A stretch of DNA of 64,000 nt from NCBI RefSeq assembly GCF_905175375.1, contig NZ_CAJIMS010000001.1, forward strand, positions 2,170,001 to 2,234,000, written 5' to 3'. The notes below the pieces were generated by a model. That model had not been told where the DNA came from, ran no database searches, and was given only the letters and a program-made list of their open reading frames with translations. A program made the translations under genes and the position numbers. Origin of the DNA: Chryseobacterium aquaeductus. Its GTDB lineage: Bacteria; Bacteroidota; Bacteroidia; Flavobacteriales; Weeksellaceae. Shown piece after piece: positions 44,232 to 51,612 of the stretch; within the stretch, counting starts at the first letter, position 1; each line of letters starts with the position of its first letter.

Positions 44232-44975
44232 ATGAATATTGCTGAATATTTAGATTCAACCTATTTAAAAACACCTTTACAGGCAGGGATTTCTGAAAAT
44301 GAAACCTTAAAAAAAGTGAAAGATCTTGCACAGGAAGCAATAGATCATCATCTTTTTGCAGTAATGATTCGCCCGGATTACGTCTCTGAAATCAGAAAAT
44401 ATATTTTTGAAAGAAATTCTGATGTTATTCTGGGAACGGTCATTGGTTTTCATGAAGGAACCTGTTCTTTAGACGAAAAACTTAAAGAAGCCTTAAAAGC
44501 CATTGAAGATGGTGCGGATGAATTAGATTTTGTGATCAATTATTCTGAATATTTAGATGGTAATTTGAAACATGTAAGAGAGGAATTTTTGAAATGCACT
44601 CAATTATGTATGCAAAACCAAAAAGTTGCCAAATGGATAATTGAGATTGCAGCATTATCAGACGAGCAAATTGCTGATTTGACTAAAAATATTTCCAATT
44701 GGGCAGAAGAAAATTTTTCTGACAATGATTTATCTAAAATTTTTGTAAAATCTTCAACAGGTTTTTACGAAACCGAAGATGGTAAGCCAAACGGAGCAAC
44801 ATTTGAAGGCATTAAAATAATGCTCGACAATGCAGGGAAACTTCAAGTAAAAGCCGCCGGCGGAGTGAGAACTCCCGAAGATGCCGCAAAGATGATCAAT
44901 CTCGGTGTCAAAAGGATTGGCACTTCCTCAGCGTTGGCTTTAATTAAAAATGAATCTTCCTCGGAAGCATATTAA
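44232..44975 (+). CDS. deoC: Deoxyribose-phosphate aldolase
   Basis: A 247-aa class I aldolase that splits 2-deoxyribose 5-phosphate into acetaldehyde and glyceraldehyde 3-phosphate. The Schiff-base lysine lies in FVKSSTGF and the second catalytic lysine in QVKAAGGVRTPEDA. DELDFVINYSEYLDG is the DeoC aspartate region. It follows the Lrp-type gene by 7 bp, an association I would not predict from pathway logic. A strong terminator follows at once. Confidence 0.95.
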   Translation: MNIAEYLDSTYLKTPLQAGISENETLKKVKDLAQEAIDHHLFAVMIRPDYVSEIRKYIFERNSDVILGTVIGFHEGTCSLDEKLKEALKAIEDGADELDFVINYSEYLDGNLKHVREEFLKCTQLCMQNQKVAKWIIEIAALSDEQIADLTKNISNWAEENFSDNDLSKIFVKSSTGFYETEDGKPNGATFEGIKIMLDNAGKLQVKAAGGVRTPEDAAKMINLGVKRIGTSSALALIKNESSSEAY

Positions 44976-45015
44976 AAATAGCAAACCCATCAAATTCTGA
45001 TGGGTTTGCTATTTT
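44976..45015 (+). terminator. deoC terminator
   Basis: A 17-bp stem, AAATAGCAAACCCATCA (44976-44992) with 44998-45014, 5-nt loop, T-rich end. It begins immediately after the deoC stop. Confidence 0.9.
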
Positions 45016-45030
45016 ATCTAAAAGTTTTTA

Positions 45031-45157
45031 AAACATTAAGGATATTTAAGGAATTAAGTTTCATTAAGAAAAAATCAAATAGATTTTAATTCAGCAATAT
45101 GCTTAAAGCTAAGCTCAACTTAATTATTCTCAACTTCTTAATAGACCTTAATGGTTT
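45031..45157. repeat. Nested inverted repeat between deoC and dusB
   Basis: AAACATTAAGG (45031-45041) pairs with CCTTAATGGTTT (45146-45157) with one bulge. Inside it AATTAAGTT (45052-45060) pairs exactly with AACTTAATT (45117-45125). The word TTAAG recurs throughout. The layout resembles the nested palindrome at 22857-22947, though the sequence differs. Confidence 0.55.
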
Positions 45158-45192
45158 AAAATTAAACTAACTTTAACCTCAGTATATCAAAC

Positions 45193-46182
45193 CTACGCCT
45201 GATATTCCTCGTAAAATCCTTGCGTTTCTTTAATCACTTCGTCCATTTCTACTAAAGAATATGCTTCAAGAAACTTTCTTCTGAAGTCTTTAAAATGAGG
45301 AATCCCACGGAAGTAATTGCTGTAATGCTGTCTCATTTCGATCAAGCCTAATTTCTCACCTTTCCATTCTGCGCTCCATTCTGCATGTTGACGAACAGCC
45401 AAAAGTCGGTCTGAAATCGTAGGTGCAGCAAGATTTTCTCCGGTTGCAAAGAAATGTTTGATTTCATTAAAAATCCAAGGATAACCAATCGCGGCACGAC
45501 CAATCATGATGCCGTCGCAGGCATATTTATTTTTATATTCTAAAGCTTTTTCGGGAGAATCGATATCACCGTTTCCAAAAATAGGAATTTCAATATTCGG
45601 GTTTTGTTTAATTCTTGAAATATGTTCCCAATCAGCCTCACCTTTATACATTTGTCCGCGTGTTCTTGCGTGAATCGTCAAAGCTTTTATTCCGGTTTCC
45701 TGAAGACGTTCAGCCACTTCATCGATGTTGATGGAATTGCTGTCCCATCCCAAGCGAGTTTTAACGGTTACAGGAAGGCTTGTCGAACTCACAACAGCTT
45801 TTGTCAAACGAACCATCATATCGACATCTTTCAAAACTCCGGCTCCGGCACCTTTGCAAACTACTTTTTTTACCGGACAACCAAAGTTGATGTCTACCAA
45901 ATCAGGGTTTACGGTTTCTACAATTCTTGCAGACATCGCCATTGCTTCTTCATCACCACCAAAAATCTGGATTCCCACAGGTCGTTCATAATCGAAAATA
46001 TCCAGCTTCTTTCTGCTTTTCATCGCATCACGAATCAAGCCTTCAGAAGAGATAAATTCTGAATACATCATATCTGCACCATGTAATTTACACAATCTTC
46101 TATATGGAGGATCACTTACATCTTCCATCGGAGCGAGCAAAAGCGGAAATTCCGGCAGTTCTATGTTGCCTATTTTTATCAT
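45193..46182 (-). CDS. dusB: tRNA-dihydrouridine synthase (DusB-type)
   Basis: A 329-aa flavoenzyme that reduces uridines in tRNA to dihydrouridine. N-terminal FPLLLAPMEDVSDPPYRRLCK, the catalytic-cysteine motif INFGCPVKKVVCKGAGAGVL and IHARTRGQMYKGEADW are typical. NGDIDSPEKA and CDGIMIGRAAIGYPWIF complete the FMN barrel. TAAATTTG ends 4 bp before its ATG. Confidence 0.95.
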   Translation of the reverse strand: MIKIGNIELPEFPLLLAPMEDVSDPPYRRLCKLHGADMMYSEFISSEGLIRDAMKSRKKLDIFDYERPVGIQIFGGDEEAMAMSARIVETVNPDLVDINFGCPVKKVVCKGAGAGVLKDVDMMVRLTKAVVSSTSLPVTVKTRLGWDSNSINIDEVAERLQETGIKALTIHARTRGQMYKGEADWEHISRIKQNPNIEIPIFGNGDIDSPEKALEYKNKYACDGIMIGRAAIGYPWIFNEIKHFFATGENLAAPTISDRLLAVRQHAEWSAEWKGEKLGLIEMRQHYSNYFRGIPHFKDFRRKFLEAYSLVEMDEVIKETQGFYEEYQA

Positions 46183-46186
46183 GGCG

Positions 46187-46194
46187 CAAATTTA
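46187..46194 (-). promoter_or_regulatory. dusB -7 element directly before the start codon
   Basis: The - strand reads TAAATTTG then CGCC and ATG. With a normal start of transcription the dusB message would be leaderless or nearly so. Confidence 0.4.
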
Positions 46195-46286
46195 CGAAAT
46201 TTACCTTTGTAAAGAAATACCAAAAAAATGATGCATATTTTGCCTAAAATTTTGACTCTAAAACTAAAACTCTCAGACACTCCAAC

Positions 46287-49200
46287 TCAAAAACTCGCCT
46301 TCACCTGCATGCTTCCAATATGAATCGTACGGTCACCAGAATTTCTTCCTTCGTAATTTAAATTTAACTGTAAAAAAGAATTGATCGCCTGTTGTATAAA
46401 TACACTCCAAACTTGGTTTTTACCGGGTTTTAAACCGTCAAGCATTTGGTTTCCAACGATGCTGAAATTGTTTCCGGTGAAATCATTATTAATGAAAGAG
46501 AAATTTCCACGGATAGAAGTTTTCTTACGTTCCCACTGAAGCGTTCCGGTAATGTCAAAAGCTTTCAGAAGTTCTTCGCCATCTACTCTTTTCTTTTCGC
46601 GGTAAGCAGATGAAAATTCGGCTTGTATGGCATCTGTAAATTTGTATGTTGCTTTTGGTTTGGTTTCAAAATTATTCAGTCGGTAATCTCTTGTCGCAAA
46701 AAGCTGCGATGAGTTTTGCAGATCGTGTACAGAGTTTTCCCAATCTACACGGAATTCTTTGTTAAACCAATATCCAAGATTTACAAAATGCGACGTCTGA
46801 TTTCTCTCTTCGTTACTGAAATTGGCATTGATGAGGTTGTCGTTGGCAATGAAACGGTAATTTCCATTCCAACCGGATATTTCGGTGGGATTAAACTGTA
46901 CGGATGCTAAAATATTCTGATTTTTGAGAATCTGATCATCACTTTTCTCAAAAGGATTGAGAACCAAGACTTTTTCTCTTTTGAAATATGAATTTTGAGA
47001 GTTTAAGGAAACATTGAAATTCCATCGTTTTAAAAATTTATTTTCTGAATTAAATACTATTGCAGGATTTACAAATAATGCCAGCTGCAATTTATTTTTA
47101 TTGGAAGGAATATATCGCACAGAATTGGTGTAAACTCTGATATATTGCGCCAAATCTGAATATTCAGCAATTTCAAATTCATCCATCTGCTGTACTCCAT
47201 CACCATTATAATCTGTCCATTTATAAACACCTTGTCCGTCCGTTACTTTAATATATTGAAATTCACGTTGCGCTTCCTGTCCGTTTCCTAGTTCGTAGAA
47301 AGCCTGTAGACGCATTCCGTTTTTGAATAATTGCTGATTGTAAAGAATGTTTCCCACCACAAAATCTTTATTCTGATTCATATCTACATCATCAGTTTTG
47401 TAGAAGAATTTTCTGTAATGAATTAATGCATTCAGGGTAGTTTTTTCGGTTTTAATCAATTGACTTTCTGCCATGAAACCTAAAATTCTATTCATGTTCT
47501 GAAGTCTGTTATCACGCACCGAGTCATTGTCTCTTACATACATTTTAGACAATAATATCGTTCTCGTACTGTCTCCGATTTTCTTTTGCACAAATAATTC
47601 TTTCCAGCTGAAGCTGGTGACATCCATCAGTTGAGTTTCGTTAAATTTCTTTTCATTGTGTTCCATACTTCCTCCCAAAGCCCAGCTTCCTTTTTTTCCG
47701 GTATATTCTGAAGAGGCTCCACCACGGATGAATTTTGTATTCTGTAAAGTTGCATTGGTGTCAAGGTATGATAAGTTTCCTTTGGTCAGGAATTTTCCTT
47801 TGATCCAGTTGAAGTCTAAATCATTTTTGATTCCTTTATAAGAATCCTGCTCATCAAGATAATTGAGACGGTAGTTTAAAACTGAATTATTGTTCCATTT
47901 ATTCAGAAAGTTGAAGATAAATCTGTTTTGCGTTCTTCCGCTGAATTCCTGAGCCAAGTTGAAATCTCGGGAGAATTCTACATCATTGATTCTGTCCAGA
48001 ATATGGAATTGCTTGTCAATATATTGATATTCAAAACTCGGAGTTCCTTTCCAACTGTTTTTTGTAAAGGTTTTGTTACCGAAAATTCTTGCGGCATACC
48101 CCAAATTTTGATCAGAATCTTTTGAAGAAAATAAATTGATATCGTAGTTGCTTAACGAAATATCAGCACCTATTTTTCCTTCTTTCAGAAGATATTCAGT
48201 GTTTAAGGTATAGACTTGAGATTTCTGAGGTGAAGGTAGTTTTCTTACTGCACGATAATCTCCCGCGTTGGGTCCTACGTATTCAAAAACACGACCGTTA
48301 TTTGTGGTCTGAGTAAGTTTATAATCGCCAAGACCAACTCCGAAATAGGTGAAAGAAACGGTGTATAAAGTTTGGGTAACATCTGTTGAAAACTGATAAT
48401 AATTGCCATTCGGATCTTGCACCAGACTGTAAAGAATTTTGTTTACATCATATTCTGAAACTACTCCAGAAGGAGCGTACATGAGGTTGGGATCATTTCC
48501 GGCATCTGCCAAAATTTGCTCATCTTCTTTGGATAAATTTAGAGCTAAAGGTGCGTTTTTATTGTCATTTTCCATGAACCAGTTTAAGCCAATTCTGAAT
48601 TTTTCACGTTGATGCTCCAGTTTTCCTGTAAATAAATATCTGGAATAATTTCTATTAGTATAATTAAATGAAATCGTAATAAAATTCTGCTGAAAAATTG
48701 GTCTGAAACTGGTGAAAGTAACCTCTCCCGTGTTGTAATTGATGATATAATCCTGGTTTTCGCCACGCTTCATCAAAATCCCATCAATAAAAACCTGCTC
48801 AGATCCCGATATAAGTGTGATGAACTGTTCGCCATTCTTTCCGGTGAGTCTGTAAGGACCTTGGTTTCCTTCTACACCCTGAAAACGAATTCTGTGAAAC
48901 TCACTTCGCGCCACACCCATTGAAACATCTACAAAGGTTTTATTTTCCGTCCCAAGCTGCGTCTGAAACTGAAGTCCCATGCTTCGTCTCTGATATTTGG
49001 CAAAATAATTTTTATCATCAACAAGATCAAGATGTCCGGCTCGCAGGATTGATTTATCTTTTATATTAAGTTGCATGTAGATCTTGTCGAATTCTTCAAG
49101 CGTTTGCGTGTATCCATCTGCCTGAATCGGTAAATTGTGATCTGAAATACTCGCTAAAATTGTGACATCTTTTGATAGCTTTCCTGAGATCTGTAAATCC

Positions 49201-49520
49201 ATAGAACTTTGTACAGACTGCCCCTGATTATTACCAAAAGTGATTCCTCTAATAATTGAACCTTTGGAATTTAATTCTCCTAAAAATCTTTTTTTATCAT
49301 TTTTAGCAAGAACGGCTTCGTCAACAATAATTCGGTTGCTGGTCTTCACAAAATCCATGGTGTCTTTTGCGAAAATGTCCTGTTCAAGCCTTATTGCGAG
49401 AATGCTGTCTTTCTTCAAACTGTCTTTTGGAACGTTAGGGTTTTTCCACGAGAAAATTTGAGCTTTATGAAGAGAGAAGCTCATGAAAAAAACGAAAAAT
49501 ATCAGAACAGAATTCCGCAA
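46287..49520 (-). CDS. Large predicted outer-membrane beta-barrel protein of unknown function (1077 aa)
   Basis: A signal peptide (to about residue 20) is followed by a region with GSIIRGITFGNNQGQSVQSS and DLQISGKLSKDVTILASISD. A motif EQVFIDGILMKRGENQDYII follows, and then hundreds of residues of alternating amphipathic strands rich in Asn, Tyr and Phe, ending IGSMQVKASF. The end in phenylalanine and the strand pattern suggest a large outer-membrane barrel. The GSEQVFIDGxLxxRG-DY pattern recalls segments of large flavobacterial surface proteins such as SprA, but length and order differ, so I do not assign it. It appears conserved in style, not degraded. Confidence 0.72.
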   Translation of the reverse strand: MRNSVLIFFVFFMSFSLHKAQIFSWKNPNVPKDSLKKDSILAIRLEQDIFAKDTMDFVKTSNRIIVDEAVLAKNDKKRFLGELNSKGSIIRGITFGNNQGQSVQSSMDLQISGKLSKDVTILASISDHNLPIQADGYTQTLEEFDKIYMQLNIKDKSILRAGHLDLVDDKNYFAKYQRRSMGLQFQTQLGTENKTFVDVSMGVARSEFHRIRFQGVEGNQGPYRLTGKNGEQFITLISGSEQVFIDGILMKRGENQDYIINYNTGEVTFTSFRPIFQQNFITISFNYTNRNYSRYLFTGKLEHQREKFRIGLNWFMENDNKNAPLALNLSKEDEQILADAGNDPNLMYAPSGVVSEYDVNKILYSLVQDPNGNYYQFSTDVTQTLYTVSFTYFGVGLGDYKLTQTTNNGRVFEYVGPNAGDYRAVRKLPSPQKSQVYTLNTEYLLKEGKIGADISLSNYDINLFSSKDSDQNLGYAARIFGNKTFTKNSWKGTPSFEYQYIDKQFHILDRINDVEFSRDFNLAQEFSGRTQNRFIFNFLNKWNNNSVLNYRLNYLDEQDSYKGIKNDLDFNWIKGKFLTKGNLSYLDTNATLQNTKFIRGGASSEYTGKKGSWALGGSMEHNEKKFNETQLMDVTSFSWKELFVQKKIGDSTRTILLSKMYVRDNDSVRDNRLQNMNRILGFMAESQLIKTEKTTLNALIHYRKFFYKTDDVDMNQNKDFVVGNILYNQQLFKNGMRLQAFYELGNGQEAQREFQYIKVTDGQGVYKWTDYNGDGVQQMDEFEIAEYSDLAQYIRVYTNSVRYIPSNKNKLQLALFVNPAIVFNSENKFLKRWNFNVSLNSQNSYFKREKVLVLNPFEKSDDQILKNQNILASVQFNPTEISGWNGNYRFIANDNLINANFSNEERNQTSHFVNLGYWFNKEFRVDWENSVHDLQNSSQLFATRDYRLNNFETKPKATYKFTDAIQAEFSSAYREKKRVDGEELLKAFDITGTLQWERKKTSIRGNFSFINNDFTGNNFSIVGNQMLDGLKPGKNQVWSVFIQQAINSFLQLNLNYEGRNSGDRTIHIGSMQVKASF

Positions 49521-49603
49521 GATTAGAAAATAATTGGTAAAAATAACTAAAAAATATGAGTGATAGGGACTTTACTATTGTTAACATAAAATTAACCTAA
49601 ATA

Positions 49604-49635
49604 TTGTATAAAGTTTAAAAATTCCTTTAAATTTG
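49604..49635 (+). promoter_or_regulatory. Promoter of the first T9SS cargo gene
   Basis: TTG (49604-49606), 21 bp, TAAATTTG (49628-49635), 34 bp before the start codon at 49670. Confidence 0.55.
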
Positions 49636-49669
49636 CTGTTCAAATTATTAAAAATTTAAAATTCAAGTT

Positions 49670-50524
49670 ATGAAAAAAATCTTTACGCTTTTAGCAACTT
49701 CTCTTCTGGTCATAAGTGCATCTGCACAGACCGTATTTTCAGCTACTTATGATTTTGCTGAAGCTCCGGGGACTGATAATGGAGATATTACAGGTTCTGG
49801 TTTTACTGTCACACCATTTTCTGCAACAGGACTTACTTCAACCACTACTACCAATAGATTTGCATGGTCTGGTACTACTACAGCTTCAGCACCAGATGCT
49901 GGAAAGTATTTCCAGATAACCGTAACACCAAGTGCAGGAAATACGGTTTCTATTAGCTCGATTACATTTAGATCACAAAGATCAGGAACGGGGCCAAGAA
50001 AATATGTGGTAAGAGCTAGTACTGATTCTTATACGGCAAATCTACCCGCATCTATCAGTCCTGCAAATGCTGAGCTTATTGTACAAGGAACTAATGAGTT
50101 TTATTTTGTAAATGATATTTCTACCGGGCAAAACGGAAATGTTGTGACACCTTCCTCATTAAATAACATTTCTTCTGCTGTCACATTAAGATTTTATTTT
50201 TATAATGCAGAAGCAGAATCAGGAACTTTCAGTGTAGATGATGTGGTGATTTCTGGTACAATCACCAGCGGTTCTCTCGCAGTTGAGGATTTAAACAAGA
50301 AAAATAAAAACTTCATCAAAAATACTTTGGTTAAAAATGACGAAATCACTTTTGGAGCCGATGTGAAAGATCTTAGAATCTATTCGCTCACAGGTCAGGT
50401 TGTGAAATCAGCTTCAGTAAAAGACGGTACTAATCTCGACGTCGCTGAGTTAGCAAAAGGAAATTACATCGTTACTGGAACGGTCAATAATCAACCTGTT
50501 TCTCAAAAGATATTGAAAGATTAA
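49670..50524 (+). CDS. Secreted protein with T9SS type A sorting domain (284 aa)
   Basis: A signal peptide ends at VISASAQ (residue 20). The mature part (about 21-200) is a Ser/Thr-rich beta-sandwich with ISSITFRSQRSGTGPRKYVVR and ends SGTFSVDDVVISGTI, a pattern seen in adhesin-like or carbohydrate-binding-like modules. The last 70 residues (from FIKNTLVKNDEITFGADVKD to PVSQKILKD) are a T9SS sorting domain. No catalytic motif is visible. The sorting domain nearly matches that of the next gene. Confidence 0.87.
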   Translation: MKKIFTLLATSLLVISASAQTVFSATYDFAEAPGTDNGDITGSGFTVTPFSATGLTSTTTTNRFAWSGTTTASAPDAGKYFQITVTPSAGNTVSISSITFRSQRSGTGPRKYVVRASTDSYTANLPASISPANAELIVQGTNEFYFVNDISTGQNGNVVTPSSLNNISSAVTLRFYFYNAEAESGTFSVDDVVISGTITSGSLAVEDLNKKNKNFIKNTLVKNDEITFGADVKDLRIYSLTGQVVKSASVKDGTNLDVAELAKGNYIVTGTVNNQPVSQKILKD

Positions 50525-50549
50525 TCATTTAAAAACCACTTCAATACAA

Positions 50550-50579
50550 AAAAAGCCACTTCATTTGAAGCGGCTTTTT
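50550..50579 (+). terminator. Terminator of the first T9SS cargo gene
   Basis: AAAAAGCCACTTC (50550-50562) pairs with GAAGCGGCTTTTT (50567-50579) with one mismatch, ending in T5. Confidence 0.82.
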
Positions 50580-50694
50580 ATATTTTTATTTAGAAAAATT
50601 CTAATTTTAGTAAATATTAACAATAATTGTTTATTGTTAATAATACGGTATTTTTTTTGTTATTTAACTGTTAACCAAACAAAATATTATCGTT

Positions 50695-51555
50695 ATGAAA
50701 AAAGTATTTACTTTTATCGGACTAGTTTCGATAGCTGCATTCTCTAATGCTCAGATCGTAATTAATGAAATCTACACCGGAGGCGGAATTTTAGGAGCCG
50801 CAATTACCAACGATTTCATAGAATTGAAGAATATTGGCAGTTCTACTGCCTCTCTCAATGGCGCGACCATTCAGTATGCATCTGCAACAGGTGCGTTTAC
50901 TCAGTACAACAACCTACCCAATATTACTTTGGGTCCCGGACAAACGTATCTGATTCAGCAGGGATCTGATGGTTTAGGTGGACTGATTAATTTGCTCAAT
51001 CCTAATCTTATTGTAAGTGTTCTTTTGAATATTGACGGTTCTCCTAGTGTCGGAGTAGGAGTTGGTCTTGCGCTTACCTCAGGAAAAGTTGCTCTAGCCA
51101 GCAACGCAACGCAGGTTACATCGCCTACATCTGCTAATGTTCTGGACTTTGTAGGATATGGTCTTGTAAATCAGTACGAAGGAGCGGGATCAGCGCCTTC
51201 GCCAACGATTCTCAATTCTATTACCAGAACAAATGGTGATACAAATAATAATAATGTTGATTTTACCATCACATTGCCGACTCCTCAATCATCTGGAACT
51301 TTGGCTGTAAGTAATATTTCAAACAATTCTGTGAAATCACAGTTTATCAAAAATTCATTTGTTAAAAATGAAGAAATCACATTCGGAGCAGATGTGAAAG
51401 AAGTGAAAATCTACAGCTTGAGCGGTCAACTTGTGAAAACTGCTTCTGTGAAAGGTGGATCAACCTTAAACATTGCAGAATTACAAAAAGGTAACTACAT
51501 TGTTACAGGTACCGTAAATAATCAACTTGTCTCTCAGAAAATAACAAAGGATTAA
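50695..51555 (+). CDS. Secreted lamin-tail-domain protein with T9SS sorting domain (286 aa)
   Basis: A signal peptide (ending FSNAQ, residue 19) precedes a lamin tail domain (about 20-165): IVINEIYTGGG, NDFIELKNIGSSTASLNG, and LGPGQTYLIQQGSDG. The last 70 residues (FIKNSFVKNEEITFGADVKE to LVSQKITKD) are a T9SS sorting domain nearly matching the upstream gene. It is expected on the cell surface or secreted. Lamin-tail domains in secreted bacterial proteins are often beside nucleases, but no nuclease part is present. Confidence 0.9.
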   Translation: MKKVFTFIGLVSIAAFSNAQIVINEIYTGGGILGAAITNDFIELKNIGSSTASLNGATIQYASATGAFTQYNNLPNITLGPGQTYLIQQGSDGLGGLINLLNPNLIVSVLLNIDGSPSVGVGVGLALTSGKVALASNATQVTSPTSANVLDFVGYGLVNQYEGAGSAPSPTILNSITRTNGDTNNNNVDFTITLPTPQSSGTLAVSNISNNSVKSQFIKNSFVKNEEITFGADVKEVKIYSLSGQLVKTASVKGGSTLNIAELQKGNYIVTGTVNNQLVSQKITKD

Positions 51556-51584
51556 TTTATTTAAACTTAAAAAAGATAAAAGAG

Positions 51585-51609
51585 AACAGTTGTCGATTCG
51601 GCAACTGTT
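51585..51609. terminator. Bidirectional terminator
   Basis: AACAGTTG (51585-51592) pairs with CAACTGTT (51602-51609), followed by T7 on the + strand. It lies between the lamin-tail gene and the convergent 939-aa gene. Confidence 0.82.
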
Positions 51610-51612
51610 TTT

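Noticed and set aside
49240..49461. 73-codon + strand frame opposite the 1077-aa gene
   Set aside because: Antisense shadow of a strongly coding - strand gene, without promoter or conserved features.
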